From: Bacteroidetes bacterium UBA2664
GTDB taxonomy: Bacteria > Bacteroidota > Rhodothermia > Balneolales > Balneolaceae
Assembly (NCBI GenBank): GCA_002359315.1
Contig: DEMS01000020.1
Coordinates: forward strand, 1-64,000
DNA length: 64,000 nt
Direction: 5' to 3'
The position numbers and the translations under genes are program-made. The stretch's first letter is position 1, and the number at the start of each line of letters is the position of its first letter. Below are positions 54,533 through 63,342 of this stretch, in pieces. The notes beneath the pieces are model-generated. The model had not been told where the DNA came from, searched no databases, and saw only the letters and a list, made by a program, of their open reading frames with translations.

Positions 54533-55039
54533 ATGTCAGACCTTAAAACACTTAAAAAATCGCACGAGAGGGTTAAAAAACTGTTAACCATTAAACCGGA
54601 GAAGGGGCAGTATACGACCACAACAAGGGTTCGAGTTCGAGAGGGCACCACCTGTGAAGTTGAACACAAACAGTGGAAGTTCACATCCGATGTTGGTGAA
54701 ATGGAGGGTGGTAATGATGAAGGCCCCGGTCCAAGTGTATTGCAGCGTGGAGCATTGGGCAGCTGTCTTGCGATTGGATATGTAAAGTGGGCAGCCTATA
54801 TGGATGTTCCTTTGAAATATTTGGAAGTTGAAATTGAAGCAGATGTGGATGCCCGGGGTGCTTATGGAATAGACGATGTTGAGCCGGGATATAAAGGGCT
54901 TCGATACAGAGTTATAATCGATAGTCCGGCATCCGAGGAAGAGATCATGGATATGATCGAAAAGGCAGACAAACACAGTCCACTGTTGATGGATTTTAAA
55001 CGGCCTGTTGAAGTAGAGAGGGAAGTGTCGTTTGTATAG
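54533..55039 (+). CDS. OsmC family protein lacking the second catalytic cysteine
   Basis: A 168-residue protein with the OsmC/Ohr fold. The peroxidatic cysteine is Cys78 in ALGSCLAIGY, on the central helix. In OsmC and Ohr a second cysteine lies near the C-terminus (pattern H-C-P); here that segment reads KHSPLLMDF. Another Cys (Cys41) lies in the N-terminal strand but its position does not match. Thiol peroxidase activity is therefore doubtful or uses another thiol. It lies 34 bp before the methyltransferase gene, with two short AGTGAAA heptamers between. Confidence 0.82.
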   Translation: MSDLKTLKKSHERVKKLLTIKPEKGQYTTTTRVRVREGTTCEVEHKQWKFTSDVGEMEGGNDEGPGPSVLQRGALGSCLAIGYVKWAAYMDVPLKYLEVEIEADVDARGAYGIDDVEPGYKGLRYRVIIDSPASEEEIMDMIEKADKHSPLLMDFKRPVEVEREVSFV

Positions 55040-55073
55040 AGTTAGAAAGCAGAAAAGTGAAAAGTGAAATCGA

Positions 55074-55892
55074 ATGATTATGGACCCAAGATTACAACGA
55101 CGTGTACAGCGATATGGCTGGGATAAAGCCGCTGAGTATTATGAACATTCATGGAAAGAGCAGTTAAGACCGGCTCAGGATAAACTAATGAAGATGATGG
55201 ACTTAAAACCGGGCGAAACCGTGCTGGAGACCGCTTGTGGGACGGGTTTGGTGACAGAGAGAATCACCGGTAAAGTGGGTAAATATGGCCGAGTAGTAGC
55301 TACAGACCTTTCTGAAGAGATGATCAAACTTGCAAAACAGAGATTGAACTCCGGCAACGGTTCAGTAGAATTTAAAAGAATGGATGCCGAAAAATTGGAT
55401 ATGTATGAAGAGAGTTATGATTCTGTGATATGTGCTCTTGGATTGATGTATGTTCCTGACCCGGTTCAATCACTGAAAGAGATGCATAGGGTTTTAAAAC
55501 CAGATGGACGTGCTGGAATTGCTATCTGGGGAGAGAGAAAAAACTGTGGCTGGGCAGAAATTTTTCCGATCGTGGATCAATATGTGGCTTCAGAGGTTTG
55601 CCCCATGTTTTTTCAGCAAGGCACCGGAGACGCGCTTGACTATTCCCTGAAATTGGCCGGATTTCAGGATATTGAAACCGATCGCTTTCAAAACAATCTC
55701 ACTTTTACCGATGACGATCAAGCCTTGATGGCAGCTTTTGCAGGCGGACCGGTCGCATTGGCCTATCGAAAATTTGACGAAAAGACCAAAGAAAAAGCAT
55801 ATCAGGAGTATCTTGAATCCATTTCAGAATATCGAAAAGGAGATGGATATGAGATCCCGGGAGAGTTTGTCGTTGCTAAAGCAGTCAAGTAA
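55074..55892 (+). CDS. Class I SAM-dependent methyltransferase
   Basis: A 272-residue methyltransferase of the UbiE/Methyltransf_11 type. SAM motif I is VLETACGTGLVTERI, then ATDLSEEMIKLAKQRL and the motif III-like VICALGLMYVPDPVQSLKEMHRVLKP. The last ~85 residues are variable, with ENALDYSLKL-type substrate-side sequence absent from quinone enzymes, so the acceptor is unknown. Two ATG codons at 55074 and 55080 are possible starts. It is probably cotranscribed with osmC. Confidence 0.88.
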   Translation: MIMDPRLQRRVQRYGWDKAAEYYEHSWKEQLRPAQDKLMKMMDLKPGETVLETACGTGLVTERITGKVGKYGRVVATDLSEEMIKLAKQRLNSGNGSVEFKRMDAEKLDMYEESYDSVICALGLMYVPDPVQSLKEMHRVLKPDGRAGIAIWGERKNCGWAEIFPIVDQYVASEVCPMFFQQGTGDALDYSLKLAGFQDIETDRFQNNLTFTDDDQALMAAFAGGPVALAYRKFDEKTKEKAYQEYLESISEYRKGDGYEIPGEFVVAKAVK

Positions 55893-56060
55893 CGGTAAAA
55901 TCCTGAATCAAGGATGATATATGTTTAGATTTTTCAAAACGAGGCTCTTTGACCTTCAATTAGTCACTTTGTATTTGCATGGATTCCGGCTACTTGGATA
56001 AATGAAATAGTATCCAATAAAGTGATAACTGATCAACGATGAGTAGTAAATGCTTAAACA

Positions 56061-57821
56061 TCAACCTGACTTCCCATTAAGCCATTTTCGAAACTCTGTG
56101 GCACTTTTTGTATTCAGGACCCGCGCAGATTCAAATTTCGCTTTTTGGGCGATCATCACCCCATAACGGATGTCATCAATTCCCTCAATGCTATGTGCAT
56201 CGGGGTTAATAGAGGTGAGTAAGCCGGTTTCTTTGGCTTTGTTGCCGAAACGCCAATCCAAGTCGAGCCGCCATGGACTGGCATTGATTTCGATAGCCAC
56301 ACCCCTTTCTACAGCCCACTCAATCATTTGATTAAGTTCAATATTGCTGCCGTCCCGTTTGAGGAGCAGTCGTCCGGTAGGGTGACCCAAAATTTTGGTA
56401 AAGGGATTTTCAATTGCGTTTTTGAAACGACTCATCATCTTATCATGGGGCATCTCCAGGGCACTATGCACACTGGCGATCACAAAGTCGAACCCTTCCA
56501 GGATCTCATCGGGATAGTCGAGTGAACCATCACCCAGAATGTCAGACTCCATCCCTTTAAAAATGACAAAATCCTTCCCCTCAGATTGGAAAGATTCATT
56601 CAATTCATCAATTTCATCCCACTGACGCTTGACGTCATCGGTGGAGAGTCCGCCTGCATACGCTGCTGTTCGGGAATGATCGGAAATACCCAAATACTCA
56701 TAACCCCGTTCCATACACGCTTCGGCCATCGCTTGGATGCTCTGTTTACCATCGCTCCAGGTACTGTGTGCATGAATCACTCCTTTTAAGTCCGACACTG
56801 AGACCACGTCCATCGAGTCATGTTCACTGTAATACTCGAACTCGCCGCGATCTTCCCGATGAGCCGGTGGTACAAAGTGAAGATCCAGTTTTTGATAGAT
56901 TTCTGATTCTGAAGATGTGGGCACCGGCTGATCAAAATCGGTCTCTTTATTGTCATTCAGCTTAAAGAGCCCATATTCATTCAATGCCATCCCGCGTTCA
57001 CGGGCTTTCTGTCGCAAGACGATGTTGTGTTCTTTGCTTCCGGTGAAATACATCAGTGCAGCCGGGTACTCCTCAGGTTTTACAATTCGCAGGTCGACCT
57101 GTCGGCCGTTTTCAGTCCGCACTGAACTCTTAGTATCTCCCTGTCCCAAAATTTCAACAACCAGATCGTGTCCTGTAAATGCTTCAAAGATGGAGGATGC
57201 GTCCTTTGGGTCGGCGGCTGCGATGATGTCGATATCACCGATCGTTTCTCGATAACGCCGCAGGGAGCCTGCGATATCGCACTTTTGTACCCCATTCAAA
57301 TTTTTGACAAACTCAAAAACAGGTTCTGCAATTTCGAAAGCCTGATCAAGGCGTGCTCGTTCGCCGAATTTCTCCAGGTATTCGATCGATTTAATGATTT
57401 TGTCGGCGGATTTTTGCCCGAGCCCCGGCAGATCCGCTACGGCACCGCTCAGGCAGGCCTCCTTCAGTTCGATAATCTCCGTGATCCCCAGTTCCTTGTA
57501 GATTTTGGCAATATTCTTTGGGCCCAGGCCGGAGATATTGAGCCATTCAATCAATCCTTTCGGAACTTTCTCTTTGAGTGCATCAAGTACCGGCATGGTA
57601 CCCGTTTCCTGAAACGCTTTGATATCCTCCGCGATCGATTTGCCAATTCCTTTGATATCGGTCAGGGTATCTTCGGCAATATATTTGGTGATCTCTTCAT
57701 TGAGTCCTTCAATGGTTTGTGCAGCCCTGTCAAATGCAATGGCACGGAACCGGTTCTCACCGGCAAGCTGCATCAGTTGGTACACTTCACGAAGTTTTTC
57801 GGCTACATCCTGATTGGTCAT
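56061..57821 (-). CDS. polX: DNA polymerase X with PHP domain
   Basis: A 586-residue bacterial PolX. Helix-hairpin-helix motifs (IKGIGKSIAEDI near residue 56; ISGLGPKNI; LPGLGQKSADK) lie before the nucleotidyltransferase core, where IAGSLRRYRETIGDIDII holds the catalytic Asp196 and Asp198. The C-terminal PHP domain begins about residue 345 with HAHSTWSDGKQ and continues with LGISDHSRTAAYA, VIASVHSA, LGHPTGRLL and INASPWR, a 3'-5' exonuclease and AP endonuclease activity in known members. It fills short gaps in base-excision repair. It is a single gene, with full-length domains. Confidence 0.96.
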   Translation of the reverse strand: MTNQDVAEKLREVYQLMQLAGENRFRAIAFDRAAQTIEGLNEEITKYIAEDTLTDIKGIGKSIAEDIKAFQETGTMPVLDALKEKVPKGLIEWLNISGLGPKNIAKIYKELGITEIIELKEACLSGAVADLPGLGQKSADKIIKSIEYLEKFGERARLDQAFEIAEPVFEFVKNLNGVQKCDIAGSLRRYRETIGDIDIIAAADPKDASSIFEAFTGHDLVVEILGQGDTKSSVRTENGRQVDLRIVKPEEYPAALMYFTGSKEHNIVLRQKARERGMALNEYGLFKLNDNKETDFDQPVPTSSESEIYQKLDLHFVPPAHREDRGEFEYYSEHDSMDVVSVSDLKGVIHAHSTWSDGKQSIQAMAEACMERGYEYLGISDHSRTAAYAGGLSTDDVKRQWDEIDELNESFQSEGKDFVIFKGMESDILGDGSLDYPDEILEGFDFVIASVHSALEMPHDKMMSRFKNAIENPFTKILGHPTGRLLLKRDGSNIELNQMIEWAVERGVAIEINASPWRLDLDWRFGNKAKETGLLTSINPDAHSIEGIDDIRYGVMIAQKAKFESARVLNTKSATEFRKWLNGKSG

Positions 57822-57972
57822 ATCAATTCTGATTTTGGTTTATTAAAAAGTTAAGTATCACAAGGATCAATTGGTAGAACAGTTTACTTTGCTATGCAAC
57901 AAAAAAGGTTTTAGATAGATTCTGTTCTTTTCTTTTACAGTTTAAAACTCCTATCTTTGATGCTTACCAAAA

Positions 57973-58056
57973 GCCCTGGTGGCGGAATTGGTAGACGCGC
58001 ACGCTTGAGGGGCGTGTGACCTAACGGTCGTGATGGTTCGACTCCATTCCAGGGCA
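57973..58056 (+). tRNA. tRNA-Leu (anticodon GAG)
   Basis: GCCCTGG (57973-57979) pairs with CCAGGGC (58049-58055), discriminator A at 58056. The D arm is GCGG-loop-CGCGC; anticodon stem CACGC/GCGTG with loop TTGAGGG puts GAG at 58007-58009. A long variable arm (TGACC...GGTCG region) and TTCGACT T-loop confirm a class II leucine tRNA. CCA is not encoded. Confidence 0.97.
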
Positions 58057-58068
58057 CAAAATAAGGAT

Positions 58069-58106
58069 AAACCCTTGTATTCTATGAGAATGCAAGGGTT
58101 TTTATG
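58069..58106 (+). terminator. Terminator after tRNA-Leu
   Basis: A 15-bp stem (58069-58083 with 58087-58101, one G-T pair) around a three-base loop ATG, followed by a T-rich tail. It begins 12 bp after the tRNA 3' end. Confidence 0.9.
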
Positions 58107-58256
58107 TTTTAGAGACATCATAGGTCAAATTTTAGGGATATGTGGGGGCTCAATCTCCTGTCCAAATAAAATGGTGGTTTTCACAATAATATTTTTTCAT
58201 ATTTGTTGAGATCGGATCAACATTATCTGATGAATAACTACTTGAGAGGCCTAATT

Positions 58257-60023
58257 ATGATAAAGCTGCGATTTTCTTCACTCATCTTACTGCTCTTGAC
58301 AGCAAGTGTATCTGAAAGCCTGGCTCAACAGGAATATCAGATTCCGGAAATTATTATTGAGGCAGAAATACAACGAAATGGGACTATTGAAATCAACGAA
58401 TCCAGACACTACCAATTCCAGGGGTCGTTCAGCTGGGCAGATTATCGGCTGCCCAGAGACGGGTTTGATGAGATGCGAAATATCCGGGTGAGTGAGCAGG
58501 GTCAGGACTATCAACTCACAGACAATGGTGAACCGGGGAGTTATACGGTGACTGAATCCGATGACGAAATTGTCATTACCTGGCACTATGAAGCTGTGGA
58601 TACGGAACGTACATTCACAGTCTCATATGAACTGGATGGCGCTATTCTCCATGGGCAGGAATGGAGCGAGCTCTTCTGGACATGGATCGGTTCAGACAGA
58701 GAAAAAAGCACTGCCGATTTTGAAGTTTTAATCGGTTTTCCGAATGAATTGACTGCCGACTCACTCTATTACTGGAGCAGAACTCCAGAGGATTTGATTG
58801 AATTTTCCCATGAAGGATCTCAGCTTACTTTAAGCGGACAAAATATATCAAGATCTCAATCCATTCCCGTTCGGATTTTAATGCCTGTTACCCTCTTTGA
58901 CTCAAGTACGATCACAAATAGAGAGGCGGCAATCCAACTGGATCGGATCATCGCAGAAGAAAATGAAATTACCGAAAGGGAGAAGCGGCGTGCTGAAAGA
59001 AGGGCGGCTGTAGCAGAATTAGCACCGGGAATAACCATGTTATTATCACTCTTTAGCATCGGGATTATTATTTTTCTATATCAGCGATTCGGGAAAAGAC
59101 ACCAAACATCCACGTATTCAACGGTTTCAACCACGATGGTACCCGGCAGAGCAGAACCTGCACTGGTGGGCAGATTACTCTCTTTTTATCAAACCCATTC
59201 TATCCACCTTACAGCAACACTTTTTGATCTGGCCAGAAGAGGCTGGTTTACACTTGAAGAAGAGGATTCGGAGAAGAAGTGGTATCAGTCGAAGCCGGTC
59301 ACGGAATTTAGAGTAGCCGCCACAGTACAGTCACCTGCGGAGACACTGGAGGAATGGGAAAGGATGGTAGTCGACTACGTGAACAACCGGCTCCGGCTTG
59401 GAAAATCGAAACTTTCTGAGGTATTCGGCAGCAGTGATTCAGAAACCATGAAATGGTATCCGACATGGTCAAAAGAAGTTAAACGTGCATTTAAAGAGCG
59501 TAAATGGAAAGATGAAAAGAGTATGAAAGGAGTCTATCTAAATCTCATTTTACAGGGTTTGATAGTGATTTTATCTATTATTTTAATGGTCCTGGGCGGA
59601 ATGATCGGTGTAGTTGCAATGATCATCAGTATCATCATGCTCGCATGCTCTACAACTTTAATTCGTCGTACCAAAGAAGGCGAGGAGGCCTACATGAGGT
59701 GGAAGTCCTATCGGGAAGGATTGAAAAAAGCCGATGAGAGAATACTCTTTAAAGACCGTCTTGACCGCCATTTTGTTTATGCTATTGCTTTCGGGTTGCG
59801 GGAGAAAGAGTTGACTAAACTGATAGAAATAGGAAGTCAACACCGGGATAGTGACATATTCCCCTGGCTGTTTGTAATACCGGGTTCCGGATCAACACCA
59901 ATCACGGCCGCACAAAATCTATCCAAACACAGTGCATTGTCTGTAACCTCGGGCAGCAGTGTGAGCGGAGGCGGCGCATCTGTGGGCGCGGCAGGAGGCG
60001 GTGCAAGTGGAGGGGCAGGGTAA
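58257..60023 (+). CDS. DUF2207 membrane protein with glycine-rich tail
   Basis: A 588-residue protein. The ATG at 58257 has GAGAGG seven bases upstream and begins a signal peptide (FSSLILLLLTASVSESLAQQ); earlier in-frame TTG/ATG codons lack this. Residues 30-220 are a beta-rich extracytoplasmic domain (IIIEAEIQRNGTIEINESRHY, FSWADYRLPRDGFDEM), then a transmembrane helix (TMLLSLFSIGIIIFLYQRF), a cytoplasmic region, two adjacent helices (LIVILSIILMVLGGMIGVVAMI) and a C-terminus made of Gly, Ala and Ser. DUF2207 function is unknown. A stand-alone gene convergent with the serine hydrolase. Confidence 0.8.
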   Translation: MIKLRFSSLILLLLTASVSESLAQQEYQIPEIIIEAEIQRNGTIEINESRHYQFQGSFSWADYRLPRDGFDEMRNIRVSEQGQDYQLTDNGEPGSYTVTESDDEIVITWHYEAVDTERTFTVSYELDGAILHGQEWSELFWTWIGSDREKSTADFEVLIGFPNELTADSLYYWSRTPEDLIEFSHEGSQLTLSGQNISRSQSIPVRILMPVTLFDSSTITNREAAIQLDRIIAEENEITEREKRRAERRAAVAELAPGITMLLSLFSIGIIIFLYQRFGKRHQTSTYSTVSTTMVPGRAEPALVGRLLSFYQTHSIHLTATLFDLARRGWFTLEEEDSEKKWYQSKPVTEFRVAATVQSPAETLEEWERMVVDYVNNRLRLGKSKLSEVFGSSDSETMKWYPTWSKEVKRAFKERKWKDEKSMKGVYLNLILQGLIVILSIILMVLGGMIGVVAMIISIIMLACSTTLIRRTKEGEEAYMRWKSYREGLKKADERILFKDRLDRHFVYAIAFGLREKELTKLIEIGSQHRDSDIFPWLFVIPGSGSTPITAAQNLSKHSALSVTSGSSVSGGGASVGAAGGGASGGAG

Positions 60024-60031
60024 AGTCGGCA

Positions 60032-61237
60032 TTACTTTGAAACAGCGACCTCCGGAGATAATTTAAGATGATTAAAGAAGTCCGGAATAACGGTGAGCGG
60101 ATAGCTGGAATTTGTATTGATGACAATGAAGATTCCTGCCCTGTCTTCGGGCGAAAATGCGATCTCACAGCGGAATCCGTTTACATAACCTCCATGGTAT
60201 ACTATTTTTTGGCCATGATTATCAAGTATTCTCCAGCCCATTCCGTAATGGGATTGATTTACTCCATCCCAATGTCTGCTGAATCGCCGGTTTCGGATAG
60301 TAGCTAACGGTTCATAAATTTCAGCAAGCGTCTTTTCAGAAATGATCTCTGGGTAATGCCCGGTTAACAACAGCAGCCATTTCCCCACATCTGAAGCAGA
60401 AGCATTGATTCCACCTGCAGAAACCGCATTGTAATATTTCCCGGAAATAGGAACCGGAACATGTCCACGTGTACTGGATACATATTGATGCGGCGACGCT
60501 CTATTCCCTGAGTTGAAAATGCTGTCATAATTTGTTGAGGAGTGATCCATCCCTAATGGCATTAAAAGCTTTTCATACAATAGCATGTTAAAGCCGGTAT
60601 TTGTCTGGGTTTCCAGAATTTTTTCAATTACGGAATAAGCCGCATTCTGATAGGAATGTTGGGTGCCTACTCTTGAAATCAGGGGTACTGATTCAAATCG
60701 GGGGATGATCAGGTCCAGTGAGAGTCCGTCTTCCACTAAATTTGTGTACGCATGGCGCGGCAATCCGGTGGTATGAGACAATAAATGCCTGATCTGAACC
60801 AAATCGGTTTGATCCGGATCATTCAGCCTGAATTCATTCAAATAATGCGTTACCGGTTGATCCCATCTTAAGGCTCCTTCTTCTGCCAGTACTCCGGCCA
60901 ATACCGAAGTAAAGCCCTTAGATACGCTACCCAACCTGAAAATTGTATCTTCATCCACTTTGTCAGGTTTCCCTCTCTCCTTAATGCCAAAACCTTCTTG
61001 TAATAAAACCCGTCCATCTTTTACGATAACAACCGCTCCTCCCGGGATTTCTTCATCCTTGAGTCCTTCTTGAAAATTTCTAACAAATTCATCAAGGTAA
61101 ATCGCCATAGAACGATCCATTACCCACTCTTCGGGTTCAGACTCGGTAACGATCGGTTCCGGGTTGATATTGGTGAATGCCAGATAGAATCCGATTATAA
61201 TGACGAGCAAAAGTGTAATAGATATTTTTCTAATCAC
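60032..61237 (-). CDS. Beta-lactamase-family serine hydrolase
   Basis: A 401-residue protein anchored by an N-terminal helix (ITLLLVIIIGFYLAF). The class C/DD-peptidase-like fold has Ser104-X-X-Lys107 (LGSVSKGFTS), the Tyr-X-Asn motif in HSYQNAAYSV, and HGG in IVYHGGYVNGF in place of KTG. Such proteins are esterases or peptidases acting on D-amino acid peptides; resistance is not implied. The start codon is GTG at 61237. It ends 9 bp from the stop of the convergent DUF2207 gene. Confidence 0.9.
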   Translation of the reverse strand: MIRKISITLLLVIIIGFYLAFTNINPEPIVTESEPEEWVMDRSMAIYLDEFVRNFQEGLKDEEIPGGAVVIVKDGRVLLQEGFGIKERGKPDKVDEDTIFRLGSVSKGFTSVLAGVLAEEGALRWDQPVTHYLNEFRLNDPDQTDLVQIRHLLSHTTGLPRHAYTNLVEDGLSLDLIIPRFESVPLISRVGTQHSYQNAAYSVIEKILETQTNTGFNMLLYEKLLMPLGMDHSSTNYDSIFNSGNRASPHQYVSSTRGHVPVPISGKYYNAVSAGGINASASDVGKWLLLLTGHYPEIISEKTLAEIYEPLATIRNRRFSRHWDGVNQSHYGMGWRILDNHGQKIVYHGGYVNGFRCEIAFSPEDRAGIFIVINTNSSYPLTVIPDFFNHLKLSPEVAVSK

Positions 61238-61783
61238 AGAATATAGATGATTGATCGGAAGATGGGGTTTCTTGTTCTGATATCATTGTTTCAAGGATAC
61301 AAAAAAAATGGCTTTGAAACACTTTCAATCATTAGGTTTGTTTCTCAAAGAATTGGGGGTAATGAACAGCTCATTCGAGGCCAAAAATTGGTAACCGGAA
61401 ATTGGCTCTGTGCGTAAGTCTGATAACTGATTCCCTATCATTCCTTTCGGGAGTACACCGATGGCCATCTGCTAAATTTTTGACCTGTAAAGGTGCTTCA
61501 TCTGATCCATACTATTCTATATACAGTATTAAGGCTTGCTACAAAAATTATGTAGTGTAAATTACCGTTTCACTCTCAAAAAAGAGTACAATTACTGAAA
61601 ATATTTTACTGAATCAATACAATCAAACTGTTGTACCTAAATTATTTAGGAATAAAAAGCGCTTTTCTATTTGATATTAAAATAACATGAATAAAAAGTT
61701 GAATTAGCTAATAAAATATTGACTAAAAGTGTAAAAGCGTACAAATTTTAGGCAACCAAAACATTTAACTAAATTCTATTTTT
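61238..61783. other. 546 bp intergenic region before amt
   Basis: An AT-rich gap between divergent genes. It should contain the amt promoter and the serine hydrolase promoter. I looked for a sigma-54-type GG-N10-GC pair and found none that fit. No ORF, tRNA, strong hairpin or tandem repeat is evident. Confidence 0.5.
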
Positions 61784-63250
61784 ATGAGTAAAGTTGTAAA
61801 AGCTACTTTTCTTTGTCTTGTCATAGGGGTCATTTCTGGTATTGCAGTGATGAATGTTCAGTCTGAAAGCGTGATCGCTCAGGATGTTGAAGTTGAAGCA
61901 GTCGCAGATTCTGTAAACATCGAAATGGCTGAAGTCCAAATGGAAGCTGAAACCGAAGATGTCGCCGGTTATGCAACATTGGAGGAGTTTCAGGCATCCC
62001 CTGATTATGTGAAATTTATCGTTGATAATCTTTGGATTCTAATAGCAGCTTTCATGGTGCTGTTGATGCATCTAGGGTTTGCAACCGTCGAAAGTGGACT
62101 CACACAGTCCAAAAATGCAGTTAACGTAATCTATAAAAACGTTTTTATTCTCTGCGCAGGTATTCTTATGTATGCGGTGATCGGCTTTCAATTGATGTAT
62201 CCGGGAGATTTTAACGGATATCTCGGATTTGGCGGATTTGGGATTGGGTTTGATCCATCAGACCTGGTTGGTATGCTCACACCTTCATATGGAATGGATA
62301 TGACAATCTGGACAGATTTTATTTTTCAGGCAATGTTTGCAGCAACAGCAGCTACCATTGTATCCGGATGTGTAACGGGCCGAATCAAACTCACATCATT
62401 TATGATTTTTGGGTCATTATTGGTTGCTTTCTGCTACCCGATAACCGGTAGCTGGGTTTGGGGCGGTGGCTGGTTGTCAGAACTTGGATTTTACGACTTT
62501 GCAGGATCTACACTGGTTCATGGTGTTGGTGGAGCTGCCGGACTCGCATGCGTAATGCTTCTGGGCCCTCGAACAGGGAAATACAAAGATGGGGTCGTTC
62601 ATGGAATTCCGGCTCACAATATCCCTCTGGCCACAGTCGGTGTATTCTTACTCTGGATTGGCTGGTTTGGTTTTAATGGGGGCTCTGTATTGAGTGCAGA
62701 CCCTGCCGCAGTTTCATATGTTTTTGTGACAACCGCTCTTGCCGCTTGTGCAGGTGCACTGGCATCCATGGTAACAACGCAGCTGGTTATGAAAAGTCTG
62801 GATGCCCCAATGGCATTAAATGGAATCCTGGCCGGTTTAGTGGGAATCACAGCCGGTGCCAATGTTGTATCTATCATGGGTGCAGTTGCGATAGGGGCTA
62901 TCTCAGGTGTCCTCGTTGTGTTTGCAATACTTATGTTCGATAAATTCAGAATCGATGATCCGGTAGGGGCTCTCTCTGTTCACGGGGTGTGTGGCATCTG
63001 GGGTACCTTGGCGGTTGCGTTTTTCTCATCGGAAGCAACATTTGGCGTCCAGTTATTGGGAACCGCATCCATTCTTGCAGTCACATTCATATTCTCACTG
63101 ATCGTATTTGGTATCATTAAATATACAGTGGGCGTGCGCGTATCGCCGGAAGTTGAGTCTGACGGATTGGATATTTCCGAGCATGGAAATAAAGCCTATC
63201 CGGACTTTTCACCTTTTAAGACTTCAGAATTGGGAAGTTTTACAGATTAA
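61784..63250 (+). CDS. amt: Ammonium transporter with acidic N-terminal extension
   Basis: A 488-residue inner-membrane Amt/MEP/Rh protein with eleven transmembrane helices in the usual order. The N-terminus is a signal peptide (about 1-30, MNVQSESVIAQ) and then an acidic segment to about residue 65 before the first core helix (VDNLWILIAAFMVLLMHLGF). Key features are FQAMFAATAATIVSG, the pore His in TLVHGVGGAAGLA and the second His in SVHGVCGIWGTLAV. It conducts ammonium and usually responds to GlnK; no glnK is next to it. A terminator follows at 63263-63300, and an outer-membrane protein gene follows that. Confidence 0.95.
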   Translation: MSKVVKATFLCLVIGVISGIAVMNVQSESVIAQDVEVEAVADSVNIEMAEVQMEAETEDVAGYATLEEFQASPDYVKFIVDNLWILIAAFMVLLMHLGFATVESGLTQSKNAVNVIYKNVFILCAGILMYAVIGFQLMYPGDFNGYLGFGGFGIGFDPSDLVGMLTPSYGMDMTIWTDFIFQAMFAATAATIVSGCVTGRIKLTSFMIFGSLLVAFCYPITGSWVWGGGWLSELGFYDFAGSTLVHGVGGAAGLACVMLLGPRTGKYKDGVVHGIPAHNIPLATVGVFLLWIGWFGFNGGSVLSADPAAVSYVFVTTALAACAGALASMVTTQLVMKSLDAPMALNGILAGLVGITAGANVVSIMGAVAIGAISGVLVVFAILMFDKFRIDDPVGALSVHGVCGIWGTLAVAFFSSEATFGVQLLGTASILAVTFIFSLIVFGIIKYTVGVRVSPEVESDGLDISEHGNKAYPDFSPFKTSELGSFTD

Positions 63251-63262
63251 AAACAAAATATA

Positions 63263-63300
63263 AAAGGAGTGCCTCAGATTGGGGTCCGGAGCACTCCTTT
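63263..63300 (+). terminator. Terminator-like hairpin after amt
   Basis: AAAGGAGTGC (63263-63272) pairs with GCACTCCTTT (63291-63300) over an 18-base loop. The T-run after it is weak, so read-through is likely, and the next gene may be partly cotranscribed. Confidence 0.65.
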
Positions 63301-63342
63301 AATTTAAGTTTCCACAATTACCTTCATAATCAATAGAAACCA

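Noticed and set aside
56061..57854. Plus-strand open frames of 101 and 228 codons inside polX
   Set aside because: Antisense to a full PolX with all HhH, polymerase and PHP motifs.
60032..61237. Antibiotic-resistance beta-lactamase
   Set aside because: Family fold only; HGG replaces the usual KTG and related proteins are esterases or peptidases.
61238..61783. Sigma-54 promoter for amt
   Set aside because: Candidate GG and GC pairs do not have the required 10-base spacing.
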